Of a stretch of DNA of 64,000 nt, positions 34,665-47,107 are shown piece after piece; position 1 is the first letter of the stretch, and each line of letters opens with the position of its first letter. The translations under genes and the position numbers were made by a program. This stretch comes from Cavenderia fasciculata (lineage: Eukaryota > Evosea > Eumycetozoa > Acytosteliales > Cavenderiaceae). A model generated the notes under the pieces. It saw nothing but the letters and a program-made list of their open reading frames with translations. It did not search any database and had not been told where the DNA came from. The DNA is taken from positions 3,410,674-3,474,673 of the forward strand of contig NW_004457729.1 of assembly GCF_000203815.1 (NCBI RefSeq), written 5' to 3'.

Positions 34665-37600
34665 ATGGATCAAGTTAAAGAATCTTTGGATTCTATTATG
34701 CAGAGAGCCCCTCATCTTATTACTACTGAAAAGAAAAAGAGAATAGCTGTATGTATCACATACTATTATATTATATTCTTTTTAAAACTATAGTGTATAC
34801 TTACACTTATACTTTTACTTTTACTTTTTAAAAGGCAACATTTCAACAATTACAAGATGAAAATAAATCATTAAAAGGTGAAAAGAAGAACCTAAACAAT
34901 AAAATAAATGAAGAGACTGACTTGTTGCAAGTATTGATGGATCAAGCTCAAGGACTAAAGAAAATATTGGGTGAAAAGGATGCAGAGATTAGTCACCTAA
35001 ATCAAACTGTCAAAGATAATATTGAATCAATAGAAGAACACAAAAATGTATATATACACATACAAACATATATAAATATAGTATAGTATAGTATAGTATA
35101 GTATAGTATTGATTATAACTCTTGTTTATTTAATAATTTAGGAAATACAAGAAAAAATAAAGGAAATTGAAAATAAGAATCAAGAAATGGAAGAAAATAA
35201 AATACAAGCAATCGAAAGACAAGAGGTACTAAAGAAAGAGTTGGAACAATTGAAATTGGATTGTAAACAATTAAATGTGGAAATGGAGGATTTGGAAGCA
35301 CAGATGGAACAAGAAAAGAGTATTTCGAGTGGGTTGCGTGGAGAGTTGGAACGATTGATCGAGTCGAATAAACAACAGACTGCTCAATTGCAACAGAGTA
35401 TAGATGAACATCTTGAAACGATCAAATCACACGTGCAATCGATTCAATCGTTGGAGAATGTTGTCAAGGAAAAAGAAATGTTGTTAGAGTCTAAACAACA
35501 GACTGTCGATACGCAGTTGCAGACAATCGAGCAGTTGGAGCAACAGACAACACAGTTGCAACAAAACATTGATTCGCATCTCACGACAATAGGGTCACAC
35601 CTCTCGACAATCGAGACGTTAGAGTTGACTGTCAAAAATCACCAACACACTATTGAAGAAAAGGAAAAGACGGCTGTCGAGCTTGGCAACACGGTCGGTC
35701 AGCTGCAAGAGGCTATTAGCGAGTTGGAGCAGGCCAAGCAGTCACTCGACAACCATTTGGAGCAAGTGTGCGAACAGAAAAAAGTGTTGGAGCAGAGCGT
35801 GCAGGAATTGAACAGCAAGGTGACCGAGGTGGAAAAGGAGCGTGACGAGGAAAAGGTGCAGTTGGCCGAACTCGAGTCGCAGATTCAGGGCATGAACGAA
35901 GCCATCAAGCAAGACGCTAGCACCAAGACAGAGATTGAGCGAAAACTAGCAGACATTACCATCAAATACGAAGAACTCAACAAGTTGGTGATGCAAGAGC
36001 AGTCGACCAACGAACAACTCACCACCGACAAGGACCTGCTCAAAGCAGAGAACGAGTCGATACAATTGGACGTCGAAAACATGTCGGCCGAGTTGGCCAA
36101 CCGCGCATCACAAATCAACGAGTTGTCGCTGATTCGTGCCAACTTGAACATGGAAATCGAGGGTGTACGAAGATCGCATATCAAAGAGATGGAAGAACTC
36201 ACCGAACAACTCGCACAACTCCAACAAGAACATGAACAAGCCAAGAACCAACTGGCACAAAAGACAGTGGATCTAGAGACTGCTGACAAGGACAAACAAG
36301 CCTTGGAAGCAAAGATTGATACATTGTCGACTGCTGCACAAGAGACACATGTCGAACAGGAAAAGCAAAAGTTGACAGTCTTGCAATTGGAATCTAATCT
36401 GCGTGAAAAGACAAGTGAATGTCTTTTACTCAACCGTACACAACAAGAACTCGAGTACTTGAAAGAAACTTTGCGCGAGGAGAACAAGTCTATTAGAGAC
36501 ATGATCTCGTCGGGTAATGCCGGATTGGATGAACGTCTTGCTGAAAAGGACGAGCTTCAAAAGAGAATACATAGTCTTGACTTGCAGTTGATGGAAAAGA
36601 ACAACTCCTTGGAAGACGTTCAAAAGGAGGTGAGATCACGCGACGACAAGATTGTGCAGCTCAATATTGAGATGGAGGAGTTGCGTAGCACACTCGCCAT
36701 CGAGAAGAAGCACAACCAAGAAGAGCTGGACAAGAACAAGCAAGAGCGCGACTATATCAGCAAGCGTCATTTGGAGGAACAAGTCGACAAGGAGCAGGCA
36801 ACCGAGATGGTCGTCACCGACCTCAAGAACATCATCGACCGCATCAACAGCGACAAGGATCTCATGGAAAAAGAGTTGGGAACCTTTGCCCAACGTCTCT
36901 CTGAACAAAGCGAAAAGGTGCACGAGGTAGAACAAAAGAACATCGAGCTTCAAAAAGAAATTGATGCTATTGTGCAGACCCGAGACAACCTCATCCGCGA
37001 GCTCGACGAGCAACAGACCAAAAACTCAATCGCCGACGGCGCCAGTCGTGTCTATGAAGACCGTCTTGCAGAGGTCCGTTCCACCTACGACACTGAAATG
37101 CAAAACTTCCAAAAGCAACTCAAAGACGAGCGCCAAGCATGGGAAGCACGTCGTTGGGAGACAGTCGCCGAACTCGAGCAAGAAAAGAACAAGACTAAAA
37201 AGGTGCAAGAGGAGTTGCTCGAAGAGAGACGTCGTCTTGGAGTCGTCTCAAAGACGGTTGGCAAGTTCTTGGACGAAGAAGAAGCCGCCAATGAAAACAT
37301 CACACCCGAGTCATTCTATGCCATGTTGGAAGCTGCACGCAAAGAGTTGTTGGAAGGATTCCATCACCGCAAGAGTTACTATGACGATGAGGATCTCCTC
37401 TCCCAATTGCATATGGAACGTGAAGCACGTAGATTGGCCGAGACGCAGGTCGAACATTTTGCTGTACTTTTAGAAAAGAAGAGATTAGAATTGATGTCTC
37501 TGAAACCACCCGAAAGAAATGGATCACAGTCTAGTGGTGAAAGAGGAGGAGGTTCATTTTCATTTATTTCAAATTTAACAAAAACATTTAAAGATTATAA

Positions 37601-37673
37601 TAGTGGTGGTAATGAAGATGGCGCAAACAAGAATTTCTTAAAAAGAACTTTTACTGGACCTATAAAGAAATAA
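34665..37673 (+). CDS. long coiled-coil (golgin/myosin-tail-like) protein
   Basis: Three exons: 34665-34748, 34835-35047, 35142-37673 (942 aa). After a short N-terminus (MDQVKESLDSIMQRAPHL) nearly the whole protein to residue about 810 is heptad coiled coil rich in Glu, Gln, Lys and Leu, with internal repeats around QQTAQLQQSIDEHLETI and QQTTQLQQNIDSHLTTI, suggesting local duplication. The last 130 residues contain an ordered segment (TPESFYAMLEAARKELLEGF, HMEREARRLAETQVEHFAVL) and a Gly/Ser tail ending RTFTGPIKK. There is no membrane helix and no GRIP or head domain, so a tether or scaffold role is only inferred from shape. It follows the previous coiled-coil gene in the same direction. Confidence 0.78.
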
Positions 37674-37764
37674 TATTAATAATAAAACAAAAGAATAATA
37701 ACAATATTTATTTATAAATGTACAAAATCAATTTGATTTGATTTCCATGTTTATTTTTAATTTT

Positions 37765-40426
37765 TTAAGAATACATTTTAGTTACAAGTCTAGAAGCAGC
37801 TTCAAGTCTTTTAGTTAGGTCACTTGGATCTTTAACAAAGCATGGTTGTTGTTTTAACCATCTTAGGGCTTTGTTTACAACCATTGTCCACTTGGCCTTT
37901 CTATCGGCGAATTTGTATTGGATGAGGGCAATGACGAAAATGGTCGAGTGGATGTCCTTGTCTTCGCCTTGAGCTGGTTCGTGGGATGGGAAGAAAAAGC
38001 CTTCAATGAGGGTGGAATGATTCCAAGTTCCATTGGCTTTTTGTTGGCTCAAAAGTTCAATGAGTGGATTGATGTCGATCTTGGAGGCCGATGATATATC
38101 CCCTCTTCTTCCCGAGGATGATTGTCTCTTCTTTTCCATTGGCTGTGATTGAGACGAATGGACAGACTTTGATCTAGATGGAGCAGAACAACGCTCCAAC
38201 TGAAGAGGCTCAGAGCAACTGATGGGAGTCATTGTATCAGAGAAATGGGCTAAACTTTCTAGAGTTCGCCCCTCGGTAGCTTGTAGCTTGTCGAGGACAT
38301 TGACTTGTTCCATGGTGTCGACGGTTGGCGTATCACTTTCGGCAGTGACAATAAACGAGGTGTGTTTGGAAACAAGAGTGAATCGCTTGCCGAGTTGAAC
38401 AATCTTGTCTTTGTGATTCTCATATTTCTTGGTTTCCAATGATTCGAGGTCTTGGATATGTTGGTAGGCAGCGAGCGAGTGCAAGAGCTCCTTGTCGTTG
38501 ACAGCGTGGTCGGAAAAGTTGACAGTGATGGGGAATGTGAGAATGGTGCCAGTTGGACCATTTCCAGTCAAGTTGACAGTAACTGATCCCTGCTTTGTGA
38601 TGGTGTCGTTGTTCTTTCCCTCCTTGTCATCGATCAAAGCATATACAATCATATGTTCACGGCTGTATACTGGTCTAATGTCTTGAGGTGCTTGGATGAC
38701 TCCGGTGAGACCGGCACCTTCCCAGTCGATCTTGACGTTACTGAGCATTGGCTGCATGGCAATGGAGAGTAGTGACAAGACACGTTCTTCAAAGTCATTG
38801 GCAGAGTCTGAGATGAGTTCGTAGGACCCCTTGCACGCCTTGCTGAGACCAATCACCAACTCCTTGTCGACACCACCTCCAATACCAAAGGTAAAGATAC
38901 GTGTAGTGTTGGCCTCGGATGCCACAAACTTGACGAGTTGTTGACGTTGCGAGACGGCACCATCGGTGAGGATAAATACTTGTCTGGGGTAGTCTGGGAG
39001 TGCCGGTGCCTTGAGCACATCCTTGATTGGCTCAAACAATTCAGTGCCACCCATATTGGCACTCATACCTTCAATCAATTTACTAGCTTCAGTCAAACTA
39101 GTGTCATCGTAATCTCTTGATTCTGGGAACAATTTCTCAAACGATGTACCAAACGACACGATATTAAACTTTGTATTTTCATTCAAAGATCTCATTATAA
39201 TTTGTAATGCCGACTTTGATGATTGAATTCTATCTCCACTCATTGATCCTGATCTATCAACTATAAATATACTACAAATAAATTAATTAAATTAAAGTAA
39301 TTAATAATTTATATTCAATATTTCTTTTCTCTCTCTCTTTCTTTACTTACCATTCCATCTTTTGATTTAATTCATCTTCTGGAGTTTTATCTAAAATATA
39401 AGAGGGGTAGAAACTAAGGGCAACGGCATGTGATTTGTCCTTTTCAATGTATTCAATCATTGCCTTTGGTTCTGGTGTAGCATGTGGTACAATGACAACT
39501 ACATAGTTGTTTGGTAGACCTTGTGGCAAGTGTGTTGAAAAGGTTGCAGTCTTTTTGTCCTCGGAAAAGGTCAATGTGCTTTGCTTTTGGTATTCCTTGT
39601 TTAAAACTTCTACCTGTTGGATGGGTGAAGATAGGTTGATAGTCAATTTGGCCTTAAAGTCAAATGAATAGTCTGGGAAGAGGAAACGATGTAGACAAAA
39701 GTGGAGAGAGTCATAATGAGTGCCAAGCTCAGAGATGATGTTCAATGTGATGCTGACATCCTTTTTGGGTGGCAAGTTACCAATCGACATGCTAAAGTAT
39801 CCGTCGGCAGACTTTTCACCGAGGAATGCTTGTCCTCCACTAGCAATGGCGTCAGTGTATGCTTGGAATGCCTCCTCCTTTTCCTTGATCACTCCATGTA
39901 ACACTTGGCCATCAAATTCAACTGTGAATCCATTGACCGATGCTTGAGGTGGTAATGGTAATTGATAGAATGCTTCAACTGGGGAATCATAATTATTAAC
40001 CTAAACACAATAAAATAAAACATTAATATACAAATATTACAATTACAATATTTATACAAGTATACTTACAAAATGCTTTTTAAAAGTTGATACTGAACAA
40101 GTATCAGTCAATACAGAATTAATCTCTACACTAGTTAGATTGAATTTGTTTTGATTGATTGTTGATTGGATAGTGTTTGGTTGTTGGATGACACGTTTGC
40201 ATTGTAGACCACTCTTGGCTCTGTCACCACCTTTTGACTCCTTTTCAATGTATCTATAGTAGTTGAAATAGTTTGCATTTTCATAGTCATTTCTCTGTTC
40301 ATCTGAAGAAGCTACAGTTGATCCTGATGATGATGTACCACTCTTGCTGCTAGGTGAAGAGGAGGAGGAGGTTGATGAAACACTAGTACTACTGGTAGAA
40401 CTAAAGAATGATATGATTTTCTTCAT
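37765..40426 (-). CDS. VIT and von Willebrand A domain-containing protein
   Basis: Three exons: 40070-40426, 39351-40000, 37765-39271 (837 aa). The Ser-rich N-terminus is followed by a VIT domain (VNNYDSPVEAFYQLPLPPQASVNGFTVE as successive blocks, AFLGEKSADGYFSMSIGNLPP) and a VWA domain whose metal-ion site DRSGSMSGDRIQ is formed across intron 2, with later TEL and LTDGAVSQ loops (MGGTELFEPI, VFILTDGAVS). The C-terminal region has a short helical block (FADRKAKWTMVVNKALRWL). This architecture, shared with inter-alpha-trypsin-inhibitor heavy chains and PARP4, is multiplied in dictyostelids, where most copies lack a signal peptide and have unknown function. No signal peptide is seen here, so a cytosolic protein is likely. 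The start ATG at 40426 opens MKKIISFF. Confidence 0.9.
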
Positions 40427-41156
40427 TATGATATATATAATATTTGTTGATGATGTATTATAATTATGTTTGTTGTTTGTATTCAAGTATAAGGTATCAT
40501 CATTATCGACGACATTATATATAATCTTTCCATAGCGGTTCTTAACTATTTACGAGTTGGCACCCTTTTTTTAAATTTAAAAAAAATCTTTGAAATAAAA
40601 CTCAAAAGATTCTGTTTTTGAAGATAATTTAATTATTTAATTAATGAATTAATTGTTTAAATAGTATATTATCTTTATAGATACTAACTACTCTGTTCTC
40701 TTTCTTAAGTTTGTTGCAAAATAATATTAATTTTATTTTATTTTATTTTATTTTATTTTTCTCATTAATTTATTTTTATTATTAATATTATGTCTTTGAT
40801 AAATAAAATAATGGTTGCTATGATTGGAATATATTATCAATAAAATGTAAAATAATAATATAATATTATTATATATTTTTATCGATCGGAAATTTGTATC
40901 GACCCATCGGATATTTATTTTTAAAAATGAAGTGTTAAAATTGTGGTATGTTCTTTTAACATTTATTTTTAGAACAGAGACTGCTGATATTACCATTATC
41001 ATTATCTCTTTTTCTATCTATCTATCTATCTTTGTAACATTATTTTAACAGAAAGAGGAAGATTCTCTTTATATTCATCCATCACCACTCACCCAACCTC
41101 ATTCACTCTTCCATTTGATCAAATAACATATACATAGTAGCTCGCTCTATAGAATA
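40427..41156. other. divergent intergenic region (VWA gene / MFS transporter)
   Basis: AT-rich head-to-head promoter region. It has a TTTTA pentanucleotide run at about 40735-40757, a short ATCT run near 41013-41030, and a weak A/T palindrome around 40850-40870. No gene is recognised. Confidence 0.5.
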
Positions 41157-43192
41157 ATGACAAATGGAGATCATTTAACAACAACCAATATTCGATATGG
41201 GTCATTAGATAACTCAACAGATGATGATGATGATAATGATGATAATGATATTGTTGATGTTTATATACAAGATAATAATAATAGTAATAATAGAATAAGG
41301 AGTAATAATAATAATAATGATATAATATTAAATCATAGTACTGATAATGATAACGATAAAGACAAGTTATTCTCAATAGGTGGTGAAGGTATAGTATTAG
41401 CAATAATAGTTGAGTCCATTCTATGAAACTGATCAAACTAACACATTCCCCTCTTTTCATTTAAATGATGATATATGTGGACACACCTTATTTATTCATT
41501 GTATTGTATTATTATTATTATTATTATTATTATAGACCAACTACTAGATATGGATAATGATCAATACAGTTTTAAAGATATAAAGTTTCTAGAAGAGGGA
41601 GGTGGAGGTGAGGGATACGATGAATTTGGTGGACAAGATGGAGATATATATGGAGGTGGTGATGGTAATGAATCATCTAAACAACTACCAACTGGTGTAT
41701 GGCGATTAGCATGGTTTTACTTTTGTTTAACTTCCTATTGGTTTAGTTTCTCTGCACTTCAAAGTGCTCTCACTTCTCTTATTTGGCCATCTCAAATTGC
41801 TGTATGTAATCGAAAATCAATCAACCAATCAATCAATCATATCAATACCACCCCTTACTTATATACATTACATTGATTTATTATTATTATTGAATTTATA
41901 AAGTCAATAGTTGGAGATGAATTAAAAGAAAAGTATTTGGGATGGATGCCATTATTTGGAATATTAATGTCGGTACTGACTGCACCATTGTCGGGTGCCA
42001 TGTCGGACCATTCGACGTTTCGATATGGAAAGCGTCGTGTATACATGGTGACAGGGTCGATCATTGCCGCTATCTTTTTGTTTGCAGAGGCATTTTGTGG
42101 ATCGATTCAAGTGTTTATCCTCGTTACAATGGGATACCAGTTTGGTTTGAATTGGGTACCGGTGCATACACTGGTTTGCTCCCCGACAAGGTTCCCAAGT
42201 CAAAGACGGGTGCTGCCAGTGGCTACATGGCATTTTCCAACGCACTCGGCAATCTCCTTGGTATTGTAGGGTCAGGTGTCATCATCTCTTATTCTCATAC
42301 AACTATCGATGATACATCTACATCTTCACAATCCTCATCACTAGCATCATCATCTAGTTCAAGTTCAACTACTGCACCAATAGTAGAGACCAACTATTTA
42401 TATGTTCATATCTTTTTATTAGTTATTTTGGTCTTGTTCACAGTACCAACTATTTTTGGTATAAAGGAGAGTCGACCCTCAAGTCGGTTTACCCCACGCT
42501 TGACGGTACGCAAGTTTTTCAAATTATTCCATTTGCCAAAAGACCAATACCTCAATTTTTATTGGGTTATTATTACTCGATTCTTTCAAGAGATGGGTAT
42601 TTACTCGGTACTCCCATATTTCCAATTCTATCTCAAGGATGTGATTGGTGTTGGTGAAAAGGCTCCCATTTACACATCGATGTTGTTGGGTGTCATTGTC
42701 ATTACATCTATTCCATCGAGTATTATTGCCGGTCCTTTATCAGATCGATATGGCCGAAAATTGTTGGTATACGTGTCGAGTGCTATCATGGCGGTGGCGA
42801 CACTCATGTTTTTGATCCTCAGCTTCAAGCCATCCCTGGTCGGTGTTATGGCTACAGCTGCTATTTTTGGATGTGGATATGGTGCATACCAAGCTGTCGA
42901 TTATGGTCTCGCACTTGATGTGCTGCCCAATCAAGACACTGTCGCCAAGGATCTTGGTGTGTGGCACCAAGCACTCGTCGTCCCTCAGGTCTTTGCCCCG
43001 CTCATCACCGGTCTCGTCCTCGGTGCACTCAAGAGTCGCGGTCACCTGTTGGCTGGCTACAGTCTCGTCTTCTCCATCACTCTGTTTTGGTTTATCCTCG
43101 CCACCATCATGATCAAACCAATCAAAATCTACAAAAAAGAACATTTCATTCCACTTGATCAATCATCTTCCTCAATAATAAATAGAAGTTAA
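41157..43192 (+). CDS. MFS transporter, SLC45/sugar-cation symporter-like, with one frame break
   Basis: Exons 41157-41388, 41536-41801 and 41904-43192; about 595 aa if the frame is continuous. Acidic/Asn-rich cytosolic leader, then about twelve membrane helices. Helices 1-4 include WFYFCLTSYWFSFSALQSAL, MPLFGILMSVLTAPLSGAMSDHS and the signature RYGKRRVYMVTGSI; the second half has PLSDRYGRKLLVYVSSAI, the repeated MFS loop motif. Exon 3 reads in one frame to FGLNW and continues at GTGAYTGLLPDKVPKSKTG in another: the shift falls in GGG at 42154-42156, where one more G would restore the frame. This may be an assembly or sequencing slip in a homopolymer, or a real inactivating change; both halves are otherwise well conserved. 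The likely role is sugar or polyol uptake across a membrane. Confidence 0.85.
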
Positions 43193-43800
43193 TAATGTTT
43201 AAAGAGATAGAGATAGAGATATTTATAAATACATGTAAATAAAGAAATGGTTCTATGATCCAGTCATCTGAGAGTCTGTCCAACAACATGTTAAAAATAA
43301 ATATATATTTCTTGATTTTTTTTTTTTGTACTGATCAAAAGTATGAGGGGAATTGAAAAAAGAAAGTAAGTAGTATATATTATTTCTTTTCATAGAACAT
43401 TGTTTTTATACTCCTTTGGATCATATTATATATAGAGATGCAGCGTCGACTGAAGGACTTGTTTTAAACTTTCGGTAATAGTTTACTAGTCCGACAAATT
43501 GCACTTGATCAGTTATGTGTAGTAAATTGGGCTTGGTACTTGGAAGAAACGGTTGACAGAGGAATTACTAAAGCAAAGGTGGACCAAAAGTAAAAGTACT
43601 TCATACTTTTATCAGAGAGATTGAGCAAGGCAAAAGGTATCATGTACAGTAGGTATATTTAAAGACCAAGAGATGTCTATAATCTATGCACATCCTCCAA
43701 ATTAACATTCAAGATTCTTTTGACAGCTACACATGATGACTCTACGAAAAAAATGCCGTTATAAAGGATACTATGACCACCAATACATCAACACGACTGC

Positions 43801-43881
43801 CATCTATAAAATCAAGTGTTTCTCTTGGCAATGTACACATGAAAAGTATTTCATAAAGTTAAACACTTGATTTTATATATG
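43801..43881. repeat. hairpin element, copy A (inverted arms)
   Basis: Arms 43801-43821 and 43861-43881 pair over 21 positions with one mismatch, enclosing 39 nt. Inside, ATGAAA (43839-43844) can pair with TTTCAT (43849-43854). The arm core AAAATCAAGTGTTT and the adjoining CTCTTGG recur in copy B. It could be a pre-miRNA-like transcript or a very short foldback transposon; orientation is undetermined. Confidence 0.75.
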
Positions 43882-44323
43882 AACGTCCTCTGTAGTTGAT
43901 CAAGACATAACACATTATATTTTATTTGGTACGTAGTACACTCTCATATATCGAAAGATTCTATTCTCATCATGTTAACCCCAATTCATTCACAAAATTA
44001 ATGATCAACCTAGGCACAAAGGTTATCCCGCAAGGGGTGGCTTTTAGTTTAGAGTTGGCTGATCAAAAAAGTTACTCTTTAGTATAATCTTTGTTTTTTA
44101 AAGTTTCCAGACTTGTTGACAGCAAGTACTGGATTATTTTTTCAAATGGTATCTACTTGACTTTACATGTCCATAAATACTCAAATCAATCGTCGAATCA
44201 ATTTTATCGAAAACTATTATGTAGTTGCAATATTAACAATATGCTTCTGTTATCAACTCTACTTTAGGTCAACCCCTTTTTAAGTTTGGCCTGTTCTTTT
44301 TCGAGGACCGTTCAGTGGTCAGT

Positions 44324-44403
44324 TAATTAAAATCAAGTGTTTCTCTTGGATGATGTACGTATTCTCATGTACATGATAATGGTTAAACACTTGATTTTAA
44401 TTA
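44324..44403. repeat. hairpin element, copy B (inverted arms)
   Basis: Arms 44324-44342 and 44385-44403 pair perfectly over 19 bp around a 42-nt loop that begins CTCTTGG and ends GGTT, as in copy A. An inner ATGTAC...GTACAT stem of 6 bp is present, different in sequence from the inner stem of copy A. AATT borders the shared core on both sides. Distance to copy A is about 520 bp, same orientation of the loop. Confidence 0.75.
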
Positions 44404-44696
44404 TACAAAGCCACGTGGAAATAGGATCCAACCTCTCTCTCCCTCAAGACAAAGACAACTCTCAACATTGTATTGTATGTAATTATATTTATTAAACTTT
44501 TATTTTCTATTTAATCCAACCCTATCCTCCTAATTATTTAAATGACAAGGTACCTTTACATTATTAATGATAGAAAAGAAGATCTTTTGGATGGATTCTA
44601 AAAAGTAATAAATATCAATCACACCACATTTCTTCTTTTTTTACTTTTATTTCTTTCATTCATCTCTCTCTGTTTGTGTTGTTTTTTGAACAAATA

Positions 44697-46936
44697 ATGA
44701 TAACTACATTTAATAGTGTATTCAAGATACTGTATATAAGACAATCTATATTCAATCATGTTGAAAAGATATCACAACAACAACAACAACAACAACAAAC
44801 TACGGGTTCTAAAAGACATCTAAAAGGAAGAGATATTGCAAAGTTACCATTTCTTGGTATGATAACAGATTATGGTATGCCATGGTACTTTATCAAACAT
44901 TATCTACCACCATCTGACACTTTATTGTTCAAGAGAAGGGCATATACAATCACTCGATACTGTGCACATCGTAATGCAACATTGGATATACTCATTCATC
45001 TATTAGAATGGTGTCCCAATTACGATCCACAACAAGACAAGATCTGTTATACTCGACTAGCTGAAAACATTGCAGCTACTGGAAACAAAGATATTTTAGA
45101 GTATATCATTAATAGATATCCAAATATCAATTTAAATAATGTAAATCAAAGAGCTATTACAGGTGGTCATGTTTCTATTTTGGAACTTTTAACAAGTCTT
45201 GGTAAAGATGGAGGTGACTTTACAAGTGATTCATTACATCGTGCAATTGAATATGGATATCTAAATGCTGTCATATACTTGCATGATAGAACTAAAGAGA
45301 AATCAAACAACTCACCACCAATCTTTGGTAATTGGGCTATGGGTGTTGCTGCTAGAAATGGTCATTTGGATATTGTAAAGGTAAGTAAAAGTAACTATAA
45401 TCATCATTGTCCGAAATGGTATATACTAATTGCATTCTATATAGTTTCTTCATTATAATAGAACTGAAGGATGTGTTGTTGATGGTTTGTCACTCGCCGC
45501 TAGAGGTGGACACTTGGATATTGTAAAGGTAAGTAAAGAATAGAAATAAAACTTGATTAATCAACACCTATTCTTAATATTAATCATTCATTGATTCTAT
45601 TTATATATATATATATATAGTTTTTATTATTAAATAGAAGTGATGTTTCTAAATATGATGTATTAACTTCTGCTGCTAGATCTGGAAACCTAGAGTTGGT
45701 AAAGTTTCTACATGAATATAATCAATTTCAATTTAATTGTAATACAGAGGCTATGGATATTGCGGCGGCGTCTGGACACTTTTCAGTGGTAGAATGGTTA
45801 CATTTTAATCGTACTGAAGGATGTACAACCAGAGCAATGGATCAATCTCCCTGCTTTGAAATTACCCAATTCCTTCATTTAAATCGAACAGAAGGTTGTA
45901 CAACAAAAGCTTTAAATAATGCCTCTATCCTTGGTTATGTAGATACTACAAATGTATTTATCTTAAATAGACTAATTATAATTAGTAGCCACTAACATTC
46001 CATTTAATATTCTGCTAGTTTCTATTAAATAATCGAACTGAAGGATGCACAATAGATGCTTTAGAGAGAACTGCATTTGCTACCAATATTGTAGATATTA
46101 TAACCTATCTCCATGCCAATGACACACACTTTTCACCGAGATATGTATACTATACAATTGCATGGGGGAGACTTGATGCTATCCCATTCTTTTTAGAACA
46201 TTATATACATTCTCCCATATGGGATGAAGCATTGGATATGGCTGCAGAGTTTGGTTATTTTGACATTGTAAAGGTACCAACCAACCCATCCATCTATTCA
46301 CTCATCAATCAAATGAAACCAAGATATTAACTCTATATATATATTTTTCCAATTATCAACTTTGATTCAAGTTATTACACTCTAATCAAATGACATGCAC
46401 AGAAAGAGCAATGGATACTGCTTCATCTGGAGGATTCCTTGATATTGTGATGTTTCTCCATGAAAATAGAACTGAAGGGTGCACAACCAAGGCCATGGAT
46501 GATTCTGCAGCTCATGGTCATTTGGACATTGTCAAAGTTTGTAGATGATGAATAACTAATAATAATAATGGTATCCAATCCATTCCTAATAAGAATTTCT
46601 TCCTTTCCACTATATATATAGTTCTTACATGAAAATAGAACAGAAGGATGTTCATCATGTGCATTTAATTCAGCAGCACAAAATGGATTCCTGGACACTG
46701 TAAAGTTCCTCCACAAGTATTACCCAGACCTAAACTGCAGCGCAAAAGCACTCTATTATAATGCATCAGATATGGTTCAATTCCATGATGTTCTTGAATT
46801 CCTCTTAACCAACAAGATGACATTCGCATCTCATATTACAACAAAGATTCTAATAGAATATAAATATCAACACTATTATGAATGTCATTCATTATTAAAG
46901 AAACATTTTATCTCTTTAAATCAATCTAAAAAATAA
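44697..46936 (+). CDS. dictyostelid ankyrin-repeat protein (NRTEGC type)
   Basis: Six exons: 44697-45380, 45445-45528, 45621-45953, 46019-46273, 46372-46536, 46622-46936 (611 aa). A non-repetitive N-terminus with a short poly-Gln run precedes a long array of degenerate ankyrin repeats of about 30-33 residues. The typical unit reads FLHxNRTEGCTTKAMDxAAxxGHLDIVK, and NRTEGC occurs in at least six units. This repeat style is characteristic of a large dictyostelid family, often found as many paralogues. Ankyrin arrays bind partner proteins; no catalytic domain is attached. All introns lie in phase 0, four of the five directly after a DIVK block and directly before FL, so exon borders follow repeat borders. 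The fourth intron starts GTACCA and the fifth GTTTGT, weaker donors than elsewhere. Confidence 0.88.
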
Positions 46937-47107
46937 TAAATAAATAAATAAACAAACAAACAATGTAACAATAATAATAATAATAATAACTGAATAAATA
47001 GTGTTTATAAACAAATAAAAATGTATATATATAATGGAACAATTAAAAAAAATTCTTTGTGATTTTATCTAAGAGGCTATTTATTCAGGAAGGGCTCTTG
47101 GAAGAAT

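Larger units (their letters stand above)
43193..44696. other. 1.5 kb gap with two related hairpins and other folds
   Basis: Between two same-direction genes. It has no recognisable protein frame but the densest secondary structure in the window: paired hairpins at 43801-43881 and 44324-44403 sharing their arms, a stem-loop at 43457-43494, and two adjacent small hairpins at 44007-44036. Treated in the findings. Confidence 0.5.

Noticed and set aside
43809-43822. ATCAAGTGT shared with the 5' part of U2 snRNA
   Set aside because: Only nine bases agree and the surrounding U2 sequence is absent.
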